This document shows, one piece after another, positions 52,591 through 61,928 of a stretch of 64,000 nt of DNA; within the stretch, counting starts at the first letter, position 1, and each line of letters opens with the position of its first letter. Under the pieces are notes generated by a model. It made no database searches. It saw only the letters and a program-made list of their open reading frames with translations, and was not told the origin of the DNA. Source of the stretch: Rhodothermales bacterium (GTDB lineage: Bacteria > Bacteroidota > Rhodothermia > Rhodothermales > JANQRZ01); the NCBI GenBank assembly GCA_028284265.1, contig JANQRZ010000006.1, positions 62,001-126,000 of the forward strand, given 5' to 3'. The position numbers were made by a program, and so were the translations under genes.

Positions 52591-52908
52591 CTACGGCTTT
52601 TCGAGCGCCACGAAGTCGGCGCGCTCGCCGATGCCTGCCGAGACGGTATTGACCACGTTCACGTTGAACGTCTCGACGCGCTCGCGCGTCCGGTCGTAGA
52701 TGGTGCCGGTGAACTCGACCTCATCCTCGCCCTCGGCGACTTCGATGGCGTTCTCATTGTCGGCGAAGAACACGCCCTTGTATTCCTTCCCCCGAAACGT
52801 CTTGACGGGGTAGGCATAGCCCTGTCCCTCGACTCCGTTCAGTTCGGCTTCTTTCAGCGTGTAGATTCCCACGGCAACCTCGTTGTTGATCGGACAAATG
52901 CGACGCAC
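52591..52908 (-). CDS. Small hypothetical protein
   Basis: A 105-residue protein, 10 bp upstream of the DHFR-family gene and on the same strand. Composition is protein-like, with predicted beta strands (AYPVKTFRGKEYKGVFFAD, VEFTGTIYDRTRERVETFNV). I recognise no family. The only start in frame is a GTG at 52908 without a clear ribosome-binding site, so the N-terminus is uncertain. Confidence 0.55.
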   Translation of the reverse strand: MRRICPINNEVAVGIYTLKEAELNGVEGQGYAYPVKTFRGKEYKGVFFADNENAIEVAEGEDEVEFTGTIYDRTRERVETFNVNVVNTVSAGIGERADFVALEKP

Positions 52909-52998
52909 GCGGGGCGCTGCCAGAGATCACAGAGTAGCCTGCGTGCACGAACATTACACGCGGGCACCACTATTTGGTTCATCGCTTTCTCCCTCGCC

Positions 52999-54087
52999 AT
53001 GTCCTCGCCATTCCCCACAGGCCGCCCGATGCCCGGTCTCGACACCGCCTTGCCGCTGCCACACGAAGAGCAGCTCGGCGTCGCTCTCGTCGGACTCGGA
53101 GCCTACACGCTCAACCAGATTCTGCCCAACCTTCCAGCCTCGCGTCGGTGCCGACTGGCGGCCCTCGTCTCGGGAAATGAGGACAAGGCCCGCACCGTCG
53201 CCCGCGCCTATGGCCTCGGTGAACGGCACGTCTACAACTACGACACCTTCGACCGGATCGCGGAGGACCAGACGGTCGATGTGGTCTACATCCTCCTACC
53301 CAACACGATGCACCGCGACTGGACGGAGCGGTCGTTCGCAGCGGGCAAGCACGTCCTCTGCGAGAAGCCAATGGCCGCGACCGTCGCCGACTGCGAGGCG
53401 ATGATCGCCGCCGGACGCACCGCCGACCGCAAGCTGATGATCGGCTACCGAGCACAGTTCGACCCGTACAACCTCCGGGCAATTGACTTGGTGCGCGGCG
53501 ACAACCGACAGATCGGCACGCCGCGCATCGCGGTCGGCAACCACGGGCGAATGCTCGATCTATCCGACTCGCGCGATGGGTGGCGGGCCAAGCGCGACCT
53601 TGCCGGCGGCGGCTCGCTGTTCGACATAGGCATCTACTCACTCAACGGCGTGCGCTACCTCCTCGGCGAGGAGCCGACCGAGGTGACGGCCCGCTTCATG
53701 CCGCGCAGTGGTCGCAGTGAAGTAGAAGTCGAGGAAGGCGTCGCGTGGTCGATGCTGTTTCCCTCCGGTGCGGTGGCGAACTGCACGTCAAGCTATCTGA
53801 TCGAGGGCGTCAACCGGCTCCAGGTGCAGGGCAGCGAAGGTACCGTCACGCTCGACCCGGCGACGAAGTACTACGTCCGCCACCTCATCCTCACGCGGGG
53901 CCGAACCCACGAGCGGATCGTCATCCCGAATACCAACCAGTTCGCCGCGATGTTCGACGAGTTAGCCGAAGCCATCCGCGAAGACCGCGAACCGAAGGCA
54001 TCAGGCACCGAGGGCCTGCGCGACGTGCGGATCATGGAGGCGATCTACGAATCGGCAGAGCAAGGCCGCTCGGTGTCGCTGATCTGA
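52999..54087 (+). CDS. Gfo/Idh/MocA-family NAD(P)-dependent oxidoreductase
   Basis: A 362-residue protein related to glucose-fructose oxidoreductase. A Rossmann domain with [14 protein letters not shown] and the motif [19 protein letters not shown] is followed by [16 protein letters not shown] and the [21 protein letters not shown] region that holds the substrate-binding His/Asp area. The start at 52999 ([12 protein letters not shown]) was chosen since upstream codons are antisense to the small gene at 52591. A terminator follows at about 54179. The substrate sugar is unknown. Confidence 0.92.
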   Translation: MSSPFPTGRPMPGLDTALPLPHEEQLGVALVGLGAYTLNQILPNLPASRRCRLAALVSGNEDKARTVARAYGLGERHVYNYDTFDRIAEDQTVDVVYILLPNTMHRDWTERSFAAGKHVLCEKPMAATVADCEAMIAAGRTADRKLMIGYRAQFDPYNLRAIDLVRGDNRQIGTPRIAVGNHGRMLDLSDSRDGWRAKRDLAGGGSLFDIGIYSLNGVRYLLGEEPTEVTARFMPRSGRSEVEVEEGVAWSMLFPSGAVANCTSSYLIEGVNRLQVQGSEGTVTLDPATKYYVRHLILTRGRTHERIVIPNTNQFAAMFDELAEAIREDREPKASGTEGLRDVRIMEAIYESAEQGRSVSLI

Positions 54088-54178
54088 CCCGCTGCGAAGA
54101 GTGCGTGAACGCGGGACCCAATGGTTCGTAGCGCGTATCCTCGCCTCAATCGAGCAGCAAGGCAGCACCCGTGTTGTA

Positions 54179-54219
54179 GGGACCGGGACGTTCATCGACC
54201 CGGCCCTTTTCTTTTTGCT
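54179..54219 (+). terminator. Intrinsic terminator after the Gfo/Idh/MocA gene
   Basis: GGGACCGGG pairs with CCCGGCCC (one bulged A) around an 11-nt loop, followed by TTTTCTTTTTG. It ends the oxidoreductase transcript about 90 bp after its stop. Confidence 0.7.
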
Positions 54220-54322
54220 CGCGCCCACCGGGAGGGGCGTAGGACTCGCGGACTTACACCGGCACCAGCGCGCGGATTCACCGCGAGGCGGAGTGCCCAA
54301 CACAACCAGAAGGTACAGTAGT

Positions 54323-54538
54323 ATGCGCACGACAGGAACAGTGAAGTGGTTCAACGACGCCAAGGGCTTCGGCTTTGTCACGCCCGAAGACGGCTCCAAG
54401 GACTGCTTCGTCCACCACTCCGCCATCAACGGCGAAGGCTTCAAGACCCTCGAAGAGGGCGAAAAGGTCGAGTTCGACATCACGCAGGGCCAGAAAGGCC
54501 CCGCCGCTGAGAACGTCACCCGCCTCGGCTTCAACTAA
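54323..54538 (+). CDS. Cold-shock domain protein (CspA family)
   Basis: A 71-residue OB-fold protein with [20 protein letters not shown] (RNP1 KGFGFV) and DCFVHHS (RNP2), followed by the usual [21 protein letters not shown]. It binds single-stranded nucleic acids and melts RNA structure. The preceding terminator leaves about 100 bp for promoter and 5' leader, and long leaders are common for csp mRNAs. A GC-rich hairpin follows. Confidence 0.96.
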   Translation: MRTTGTVKWFNDAKGFGFVTPEDGSKDCFVHHSAINGEGFKTLEEGEKVEFDITQGQKGPAAENVTRLGFN

Positions 54539-54589
54539 GCCGCGCTGTGTACTCTCCGAAGGCTCGCCTTCCGGGAGTGACTGACTTCT

Positions 54590-54621
54590 GAGGGGCTGCT
54601 CCGGCGACGGGGCAGCCCCTC
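54590..54621. terminator. Bidirectional terminator between csp and the flavin reductase gene
   Basis: A perfect 10-bp stem (GAGGGGCTGC / GCAGCCCCTC) with a 12-nt loop lies between two convergent genes. T-rich tails are short in both directions. Confidence 0.55.
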
Positions 54622-54626
54622 ACTCA

Positions 54627-56105
54627 TTACACGATCCGGTTCGGGTCGATGGGCCTCGGCTCGGGACCGCGGTAGCCGAAGAGCTTCTGGACCGTCCTAA
54701 TGACGACGGGGAACTGCTTGCGGGCATACCACTGATCGGCAGCACGGCGGGCACCGAGGGCGTAGGTCGGGTACGGGAAAATGGTATCGGCGATGGCGCG
54801 GAGGCTGACGCCGTTCTTCATCGCCATGCCGTAGAGCGAGATCAACTCGCCCGCCCGGTCGCCGAGGACGCTCGCACCGAGGATGGTGCCGCGCCAAGTG
54901 GTGGCGAAGACCTTGATCTGCCCTGTCGTTGCGCTCTCGGTGATGGCGCGGTCTACTTTGGAATACGGAAAACGGTAGACCTCATACTTGACGCCGCGCT
55001 CCTTCAACTCCTCCTCCGTCGCGCCGACGTGCGCGATCTCGGGGTCGGCGAACGTGGCCCACGGGACGTGCTTCCGGTCGATGGCTGACGGGACCCGGAG
55101 GATAGCGTTGGTAGCGGCGACCTTCGCCATGTGCTCGCTCATGTGGGTGAGTTGGTACTCACCCGTACAGTCGCCCGCGGCGTAGATGTGGCGCTGCGAG
55201 GTCCGGCAGCGGTCGTTGACCTTGATGCCTCGCTTGGTGACGACGACACCCGCGCTCTCCAAGCCGAGGTCTTCGACATTGGGCCGTCTACCGGTGGCGA
55301 CGAGGAGCGCATCGACCTTGACCTCTTGCACAGCCTCGCCGACTTTCGCGTGAACCGCCTTCTGCCCCTCATCTTCCGACACCCGCTCGACCGACGCGCC
55401 GAGCAGGAAGCGGACGCCTTCGCCTTCGAGGGCTTCGCGGAGCATCGCGGCGTGCTCGGCGTCGTCGCGCCCGAGGATGCGGTCGGCCATGTCGATGACC
55501 GTGACTTCAGTGCCGAGCCGGGTGAAGCTCTGGGCCATCTCGATCCCAATCGGTCCACCGCCGATGATGGCGAGCGACGCAGGCTGCTCGTCGATCTCAA
55601 ACAGGTGCTCATTCGTCCACGCCTCCACCGAGTCGAGGCCGGGAATCGGCGGCACCGCAGCCCTTCCGCCGGTAGCGATGACGAACATCCGCGAGGTGAC
55701 AGAGGTCTGCCGGTTCTCGTGCTGAATCAAGACCCGGTGCGGACCAGTGAAGCATGCCTCGCCGAAAACCACCTCGACGCCGAGGTCTTCGTAGATTTCG
55801 GGCCGGTCGGCGTCGTGGTAGACCTCGTCGCGGACGGCGTGGACGTGCTCGATCACCTTGTCAAACGGAATCTCCGGCGGCGTGTTGGTGAGACCGACCT
55901 GCCCGGCGTCGCGCATCGCATGGGCGACGTGGGCGGCCTTGATGATGGTCTTGCTCGGGACGCAGCCCGTCCAAGTGCAGTCGCCGCCGAGACGGTGGCG
56001 TTCGATCATCATCGTCTTCGCGCCGAGGGAGGCCGCGATACCAGAGGCCGTCAGGCCCGCCGCACCGCCACCGATCACGACGAGATCGTACTCATAGCTG
56101 CTCAT
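54627..56105 (-). CDS. Pyridine nucleotide-disulfide oxidoreductase (mercuric/lipoamide reductase-like)
   Basis: A 492-residue FAD flavoprotein. The FAD motif is VVIGGGAAGLTASGIAASLG, the redox-active disulfide is C43-x4-C48 in GGDCTWTGCVPSK, and the NAD(P)-binding motif is IIGGGPIGIEMAQSF. The second FAD region is HIYAAGDCTG. The C-terminal dimer motif reads TIFPYPTYALGARRAADQWY, where relatives carry a His and a Glu (HPYPT..SE), so the catalytic base may be lost or replaced. No N-terminal metal-binding domain is present. It diverges from a Nudix gene with only 16 bp between starts. Confidence 0.88.
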   Translation of the reverse strand: MSSYEYDLVVIGGGAAGLTASGIAASLGAKTMMIERHRLGGDCTWTGCVPSKTIIKAAHVAHAMRDAGQVGLTNTPPEIPFDKVIEHVHAVRDEVYHDADRPEIYEDLGVEVVFGEACFTGPHRVLIQHENRQTSVTSRMFVIATGGRAAVPPIPGLDSVEAWTNEHLFEIDEQPASLAIIGGGPIGIEMAQSFTRLGTEVTVIDMADRILGRDDAEHAAMLREALEGEGVRFLLGASVERVSEDEGQKAVHAKVGEAVQEVKVDALLVATGRRPNVEDLGLESAGVVVTKRGIKVNDRCRTSQRHIYAAGDCTGEYQLTHMSEHMAKVAATNAILRVPSAIDRKHVPWATFADPEIAHVGATEEELKERGVKYEVYRFPYSKVDRAITESATTGQIKVFATTWRGTILGASVLGDRAGELISLYGMAMKNGVSLRAIADTIFPYPTYALGARRAADQWYARKQFPVVIRTVQKLFGYRGPEPRPIDPNRIV

Positions 56106-56121
56106 AACAGGGAATAGACTG

Positions 56122-56775
56122 ATGGGAAATGACCGGGCCTCGCTGGAGAGTCACACGCTACGCTACGCGTGCGTCCCGGCGGAGGCACTCTACGACATCC
56201 GCACATTCGGGGTCTCACGGGAGGATAACAGTGCCCGCTTCTTCGACGCATTCACGGACGCCCACACTGCCTGCGCCGAGGACGAACGCCTCCTCGTCCT
56301 CGAAGGCACTGCCGATCCCGTCCCGCCCGAGCACATTCCGAACCTTGACCCGTATCTCCCCGCTGCCCGCGTGACGGCAGCAGGCGGCCTTGTCGTCCGG
56401 CACGAGGCGGACGAGCCGCTCCTGCTCCTCATCTTCCGGCGTGGCGCGTGGGACCTCCCGAAGGGCAAGCTCGATCCGGGCGAGACCATTGAGGAATGTG
56501 CACTCCGCGAGGTGCAAGAAGAGGTCGGCATCGAGACGCTGCGAATCGTCGAGGCAGCGGGGACGACGGTACATGGCTACCCGGAGAAAGGGCGCTACCT
56601 CGTCAAGACGACGTGGTGGTACGTCATGGAAACGCCGGAGCGCGACTTTACGCCGGAGGAACGCGAAGGCATTGAGGCCGTCGAGTGGGTCCCGTGGCGC
56701 GAGGCCGTTAAACGGCTCGGCTACGAGTCCCTGCGGGCGTTCGTCGGGAGCCTCGTTCCGCCCGATCAGTCGTAG
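56122..56775 (+). CDS. Nudix hydrolase with N-terminal extension
   Basis: A 217-residue protein. The Nudix box is GKLDPGETIEECALREVQEEVG (about 115-136 as GKLDPGE and REVQEEVG). The ~85-residue N-terminal extension has no recognised motif. Its relatives are close to bis(5'-nucleosyl)-tetraphosphatase-type or diadenosine polyphosphate hydrolases, which is inference. The end overlaps the end of the convergent GT39 gene by 10 bp. Confidence 0.88.
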   Translation: MGNDRASLESHTLRYACVPAEALYDIRTFGVSREDNSARFFDAFTDAHTACAEDERLLVLEGTADPVPPEHIPNLDPYLPAARVTAAGGLVVRHEADEPLLLLIFRRGAWDLPKGKLDPGETIEECALREVQEEVGIETLRIVEAAGTTVHGYPEKGRYLVKTTWWYVMETPERDFTPEEREGIEAVEWVPWREAVKRLGYESLRAFVGSLVPPDQS

Positions 56776-58259
56776 TGATAGCGGTTCGCCCAGTCTCGGG
56801 AGAGCGGCTCGGCCAGCCCCCGGCACAGCCACACCGTCCCGCCGAACTCCTCATTCTCGACACCATACGAATTCGTCACCGTGGCAACCGGCTCAACCTC
56901 GGCGAAGAAGCGGCGGAGGTAATCGGCCCCGTTCTCTCCGAAGCCGAGGGCGATGACGGTGGTGGTCTTGTCTGGCGGCGGCCCCCAGTCGTGAACCGAG
57001 TTGTGCCCGCTGACAGCTCGCGGCAGGCGAGACGGACCGAGGAGGTTCAGCGCCCCGGCCTCGCCGTAGTTGCCGGTGAAGATCACCGTAGTGGCCTGCT
57101 CCTCCGGCGGCAGGCCATCGTAGACCTCGGTGATGGTCTCGACCAAGTCCGGCCAGCCCAGCATCTCGGCATAGTTCCCGTTCACCTCGTGCAGCCCGAC
57201 CCGTACCATCGTATCCACTGGAAGCACGGGCACGAAAAGCGGGAGGAACGGCAGAGTCAGCCCCGCGATGACCGCGAGCACCGTGGGCCGGACCCACTGG
57301 CGGGCCTGCACCCACGCGAGCGATTCGAGGCCCACGGCCCCCGCCGCGAGCGCCATCGGATAGGTCGCTCCGAGGTAGTACGCCTTGCCGCCCACGAGCA
57401 GCAGGACGCCGAACGTCGTGAGCACTGTCCAGCCGAGCACACGATACGGCCTGCCCGATGAAGAGAAGAACCACACCAGCCCACCGAGCCAGAGGGAGAG
57501 GCTGGGCAGCCCGAGCAGCAGCGGCTGCATGGCGAGGAAGCCGCCGAGCGTCATGTCCGCGTTGGCGCTGTTGTTGGCGATGAACTCCAGTGTCGGCCAG
57601 CCGTGGGCGATCTGCCAGAGCACGTTCGGCAGGAAGACAGCAAAGGCCACAAGCGCCGCTGCCCACGGTCCCGGCGTCTTGAGTTGCGCCCGCGCTGAGG
57701 CCACCAGTCCGACCAGCAGGCCGAAGCCAAACAGCAGTACGGTGTACTTCGTCATGAGGGCGATGCCGAGCACAAGGCCCGTCCCGAGCCAAGCAAGCAG
57801 GCTACCCGTCCGCACGGCCCGCACCACGCCGTAGGCTGCGAGCGTCCACCACAAGAGATCGAGCGGCACCGTCTGCATCACCGAGCTTGCCGCGAGGATG
57901 AACGGCGTGCAGAGCACCATTAACGCGGCCAGCATCTGCGCGAAGCGCCCGCCGCCCAGCTCGCGCGCGAGCAAGCCTGCCAGCGCCACCGTCGCCGCAC
58001 CGGCCAGCGCTGAGAGCACCCGCACCCCAAGCGGCGTCATCCCGAACAGTTCGGTGCCGACGAGCGCCAGAAGCGGCGTGACCGGCGGATGATCTACGAA
58101 CCCCCACGCGAGGTGCTGACCGCCCGCGACGTAGTAAAACTCGTCGCGGTGGAAGCCGTAGCGCGAGGCCGTCAGCAGGTGTAGGAGCAGCTTCACCAAA
58201 CCCAATCCGAACAGGGGCCACATGGCGAGAGCGGGCCGAGCACGAGAGGCAGTAAGCAT
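56766..58259 (-). CDS. Glycosyltransferase family 39-like membrane protein (ArnT/PMT type)
   Basis: A 497-residue protein with about ten membrane helices. The N-terminal catalytic segment is YGFHRDEFYYVAGGQHLAWG with the DE pair typical of GT39/PMT_2 enzymes, followed by VDHPPVTPLLAL. The C-terminal ~130 residues are soluble (ATVIFTGNYGEAGALNLLG). It probably moves a sugar from a polyprenyl carrier to an envelope acceptor. Confidence 0.88.
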   Translation of the reverse strand: MLTASRARPALAMWPLFGLGLVKLLLHLLTASRYGFHRDEFYYVAGGQHLAWGFVDHPPVTPLLALVGTELFGMTPLGVRVLSALAGAATVALAGLLARELGGGRFAQMLAALMVLCTPFILAASSVMQTVPLDLLWWTLAAYGVVRAVRTGSLLAWLGTGLVLGIALMTKYTVLLFGFGLLVGLVASARAQLKTPGPWAAALVAFAVFLPNVLWQIAHGWPTLEFIANNSANADMTLGGFLAMQPLLLGLPSLSLWLGGLVWFFSSSGRPYRVLGWTVLTTFGVLLLVGGKAYYLGATYPMALAAGAVGLESLAWVQARQWVRPTVLAVIAGLTLPFLPLFVPVLPVDTMVRVGLHEVNGNYAEMLGWPDLVETITEVYDGLPPEEQATTVIFTGNYGEAGALNLLGPSRLPRAVSGHNSVHDWGPPPDKTTTVIALGFGENGADYLRRFFAEVEPVATVTNSYGVENEEFGGTVWLCRGLAEPLSRDWANRYHYD

Positions 58260-58316
58260 GGCAGGAAGCGTGAGAAAGGCTGCGTGCCCCTACGAACCAA
58301 TCCGAATGGAGATGCG

Positions 58317-59189
58317 CTAGTCCACCCGCAGCGCTGCAGCCTTACGGCGAAGTCGCTCCTCGCGGGAGAGGCTGTAGTCGCCGCCGAATGTCACACTCTC
58401 CCAGCCGCCATACTGCGGATTCGGAAACACGAACCAGCGCTCGCCCCACCAGCTTTCATACGGTGCCGCTACCGCATTACGCGCCTCGATGGAATCGACC
58501 TCATAGGAGATGAAGTCGCCGAGGTTGTCGCCGAAATAGGCGAGCACGCGGAACTGCTCGGTGACGACGGCGCGGCGGGCGGCTTTGTCGCTTCCTTCCC
58601 CGGCCTCGCCCCGCGTCAGGACCGCGTCGAACTTGGCCGCGATGGGGAAGCCGAGCGCGGCGAGGTTGGCGCGGGTGGCGTCTTCCTCGTCGGCACGGCG
58701 ATTGGTGAGATAGACCACCACCACGCCCATGCTATCGGCAGCGCGGATGAAGTCGAGCGCGCCCGGCACTGGCGTCGCCGCCGCTTCTTCGACCCACGCC
58801 TTCCAACTCTCGCGGTCGTACTCCCCGTTGGTCTGGACGAGCCGCGCCTGATAGGCCGAGTTATCGAGCACCGTCTCATCCACATCAAGCACGACGGCAG
58901 GCGGGAGCGACTCATAGCCCCCCGCTGCGAGCTGCGCCACATCCGCCGTCCAACTCGGATCAGCGAGGGCGCGGGCGAGGGCCATCTCAGCGACCGCATA
59001 GGTCTGGATGGTGAGGGCGCGGAACTCGGCGGCGGTCTGGGTCCAAAGCACCGCGTGGAGGTTTTCGTTCGCCGCCGAGACCGTCATCGGTCCGACCGGA
59101 ACCTCGGAGGTATCGGGGACGGAGATACTGGTCGGCGCGCAGCCGGCGAGGGTGAGGGCGGCGAGCAGGAGAATAGAGCGGACAGGCAT
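58317..59189 (-). CDS. HAD-superfamily acid phosphatase/5'-nucleotidase lipoprotein (e(P4) type)
   Basis: A 290-residue lipoprotein (lipobox LAGC). HAD motif I is VVLDVDETVLDNSAYQA (nucleophile and acid Asp), motif II VYLTNRRADEE, and the late DNLGDF and ESWWGERWFVFPNPQYGGWE match the e(P4)/class C acid phosphatase group. It should act on surface or periplasmic phosphate esters such as nucleotides. It is 58 bp before the GT39 gene on the same strand. Confidence 0.9.
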   Translation of the reverse strand: MPVRSILLLAALTLAGCAPTSISVPDTSEVPVGPMTVSAANENLHAVLWTQTAAEFRALTIQTYAVAEMALARALADPSWTADVAQLAAGGYESLPPAVVLDVDETVLDNSAYQARLVQTNGEYDRESWKAWVEEAAATPVPGALDFIRAADSMGVVVVYLTNRRADEEDATRANLAALGFPIAAKFDAVLTRGEAGEGSDKAARRAVVTEQFRVLAYFGDNLGDFISYEVDSIEARNAVAAPYESWWGERWFVFPNPQYGGWESVTFGGDYSLSREERLRRKAAALRVD

Positions 59190-59331
59190 CGGGGGGAGGC
59201 TTGGTGGGCGATGCTGTCAAACTAGACTGCCCGGAGACGCCGCGCAAGAAGAGATGGTGCGTATCGTAGCAATTGGATCCCGGCAAGACCCTCGCGGTAT
59301 CCGCCCCGCGCTCGTCGCCCCTCTGTTTCTC

Positions 59332-60477
59332 ATGCAGATCGCTTATTCCACGGATCAGTTCCTCCCCCGCACGGCAACCGATGCCGAGCAAATCATGGCG
59401 ACGGTGGCAGCATTAGGCTCCGCCGGGGCAACGGTTGACCTACTCCTGCCAGGCTATGCCCAGAAACACTCTCCAAAGGCCAAGGACCTCGCCGCCTTCT
59501 ACGAAGTGCCCCCGACCTTCGAGGTCATCGCGCTACGCGGGAGGACGCCGACGTTCCGGGGGCTGGAGAAGGTGGCGCACGGCATGGCGGTGCCATATCA
59601 CGATATAGCGGCAGCAGCCGATGTGCTCTACACGCGGAATCTGCCGACCGTTCTCGCCGCATTGCAGTTTGGACGGACGCCGGTCGTCTACGAGACCTAC
59701 CGGCCGTGGCCGGACCAGCGCCCGCGCCGCTCGCCGATCTTCCGTTGGATCTTCAAGCACCCGCGCTTCCTCGGGGCTGTGCTGCACTCACGCCTCGCTG
59801 CCGACAGCTACCGGCGCATCGGTGCACGGGACGAGCAACTCCTCGTCGCACACAACGGATATGACCCCAAGAGGCTGGAGCCTATGCTGTCGCAGGAGGA
59901 TGCGCGGACGCGGCTCGGTCTGCCAACGGGTCCGCGCGTCGTGACGTATGCCGGACACGTCTCGCTGGAGAAAGGGCTGGGCTTGGTGCTCGATATCGCC
60001 GAGGCGCTGCCGGACACCCGCTTCGTGCTCGTCGGCTCGAAGGGCGACGGGCCGATAGAGCAACGAGCTGCAACGATGGCGAACGTAACCATCGTGCCAT
60101 GGCAACCGTTCGGGGCGACGGTCCCCTACCTCTACGCTGCCGACGTGCTCCTCATCCCCCCGACGCGCGGACCGCTCGAAGCAATCGGCAACACGGTGCT
60201 CCCGATGAAGACATTCCTGTATATGGCTGCCGGGCGGACTATCTTCGGGCCGACGACGCCCGACCTCACCGAGGTGCTCACCGACGGTTACTCTGCCCGA
60301 CTCGTCCCGCCGGATACCCCCGAGGTAACGGTCTCTGCCCTTCGCGACCTTCTCGCCGATGAGATGCTGCAACACCGCCTCGCGGCGGCGGCACGGGCCG
60401 AGGTGCAGACGTGGAACGCCCGTGCCGAGCACGTGCTGGCTTTCGTAGAGTCGCGGCTCATGGCATTCGCTGCGTGA
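59332..60477 (+). CDS. GT4-type glycosyltransferase
   Basis: A 381-residue GT-B protein. The start at 59332 gives MQIAYSTDQFLPRTATDAEQIM with the N-terminal Rossmann fold; a longer frame upstream is antisense to the phosphatase gene. The C-terminal domain has VVTYAGHVSLEKGLGLVLDIAEAL and the family E-x7-E region around RGPLEAIGNTVLPMKTFLYMA. The stop overlaps the next ATG by one base (TGATG), so the three genes of this module are coupled. Confidence 0.88.
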   Translation: MQIAYSTDQFLPRTATDAEQIMATVAALGSAGATVDLLLPGYAQKHSPKAKDLAAFYEVPPTFEVIALRGRTPTFRGLEKVAHGMAVPYHDIAAAADVLYTRNLPTVLAALQFGRTPVVYETYRPWPDQRPRRSPIFRWIFKHPRFLGAVLHSRLAADSYRRIGARDEQLLVAHNGYDPKRLEPMLSQEDARTRLGLPTGPRVVTYAGHVSLEKGLGLVLDIAEALPDTRFVLVGSKGDGPIEQRAATMANVTIVPWQPFGATVPYLYAADVLLIPPTRGPLEAIGNTVLPMKTFLYMAAGRTIFGPTTPDLTEVLTDGYSARLVPPDTPEVTVSALRDLLADEMLQHRLAAAARAEVQTWNARAEHVLAFVESRLMAFAA

Positions 60478-61928
60478 TGGCCGATCGACCACTCGCTTCC
60501 CGGGTCGCCCGCTCGCTCCTGCTCTCCGGCGTGGGCAACGTCGTGAGCAAGGGGATCAACGTCGTCGCGATCCTCGTCGTGCTCAAGTTGCTCACGCCCG
60601 AGGCGTTCGGGGTGGCCAACCTCGTACTTGCACTGTTCGCGATCGTGCAGGCCGTGACGGAACTGGGACTGGGCGCAGCCCTCGTCCAGGCCCCGTCCCC
60701 AACGCGCGCGCAGATCGACGGGCTGTTCTGGCTCTCTGTCCTCGTCTCAGCCGTGCTCTACGGTCTGCTCTTTCTAAGCGCACCGCTCGTCGCGGCGTTC
60801 TACGGCGAGCCCGAATTGACTGCCCTCGTCCGCGTGTTCGGACTCGTTATCATCGTCTTCTCGCTCTATTTCGTCCCGCGCAACCTACTCCTCAAAGAGC
60901 TCGCGTTCGACCGGCTCGTGATCATCGACAACGCCGCACTCTTGGCATCGGGCGTGCTGATGATCATGCTGGCGTACTACGGTTTCGGTGCATGGTCAAT
61001 CATCCTGGGCGAGCTCGGGTCGCGTGTGGTGATGCTGCTCGCCTACCAATCCGTCCACCCGTATTGGCCGCGCCTCCAACTCTCACTCGACGAGGTCCGA
61101 CCGCTCGTCTCGTTCGGACTTTATGCGACCGGCGCGCGCCTACTCTATAACGTCTACTCGAACGCCGACTACCTGATCGTAGGACGACTGTTCGGCGTCG
61201 AGGCGGTCGGGCTCTACACGCTCGCCTACCGCATCGTAGCGGACCCGGTCAAGACGCTCGCGAGTGTTGTCAACGACGTAGCGTTCCCGGCATTCTCGAA
61301 GCTGCAGGACGATCTCGGTCGGCTGCGGCTTTATCTCTTCACGATCGCACGGGCGAGCTTGGTCGGAATCGGCGTGCTCCTTCTCACGATCGCGCTCTAC
61401 ATCGACTGGATTCTCGAGGTAGGCGGCTATGACGAATGGCTCGGGGCCGTGCCGCTGATCCACGTGTTCGCCGGATTTGGACTGCTGCGGTGCGTCATCC
61501 CGCTCGTTCCCCAGCTCCTGAACGCCGTCGGGCAGGCGCGGCAGAACTTCTACTTCAACCTCATCGGTGCTGTGCTCCTGCCCCTCGCCTTCATCGTCGG
61601 CGGTCAGTTCGGACTGCTCGGGGTAGCGTGGGCGTGGTCGCTGGGCTATCTCGTCGTCGTGCTCCCGCTCCTCTGGTTCGGGGCACGGGCAGTGGCCGTT
61701 CCGCCCCTGCGGTTTGGGACCACGTTGTTCCGCGGGCTTGGAGTCCTCGTACCCTTTGCCGTTCTTGCACTCGGGCTTCGGCTCGGGCTGGTCATGGCTG
61801 ACCTTCCGCTTCTGATCAAGACGATTCTCGGCACGGTCGTCACGCTCGGGCTTGGCGGGGTACTGCTGTTCTGGCGCGAGCGGGCCGTGCTCACCCTCGT
61901 CCGTGGTAAACAAGAACCAACCGTATGA
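60477..61928 (+). CDS. Polysaccharide flippase (MOP/PST superfamily)
   Basis: A 483-residue protein with about 12-14 membrane helices: SLLLSGVGNVVSKGINVVAILVVLKLLTP at the start, FGLYATGARLLYNVYSNADYLIVGRLFG in the middle, and a loop with DPVKTLASVVNDVAFPAFSKLQ typical of O-antigen/teichuronic-type exporters. It should flip lipid-linked oligosaccharides made by the neighbouring transferases. The start overlaps the GT4 stop; the stop overlaps the next gene start by 4 bp. Confidence 0.92.
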   Translation: MADRPLASRVARSLLLSGVGNVVSKGINVVAILVVLKLLTPEAFGVANLVLALFAIVQAVTELGLGAALVQAPSPTRAQIDGLFWLSVLVSAVLYGLLFLSAPLVAAFYGEPELTALVRVFGLVIIVFSLYFVPRNLLLKELAFDRLVIIDNAALLASGVLMIMLAYYGFGAWSIILGELGSRVVMLLAYQSVHPYWPRLQLSLDEVRPLVSFGLYATGARLLYNVYSNADYLIVGRLFGVEAVGLYTLAYRIVADPVKTLASVVNDVAFPAFSKLQDDLGRLRLYLFTIARASLVGIGVLLLTIALYIDWILEVGGYDEWLGAVPLIHVFAGFGLLRCVIPLVPQLLNAVGQARQNFYFNLIGAVLLPLAFIVGGQFGLLGVAWAWSLGYLVVVLPLLWFGARAVAVPPLRFGTTLFRGLGVLVPFAVLALGLRLGLVMADLPLLIKTILGTVVTLGLGGVLLFWRERAVLTLVRGKQEPTV

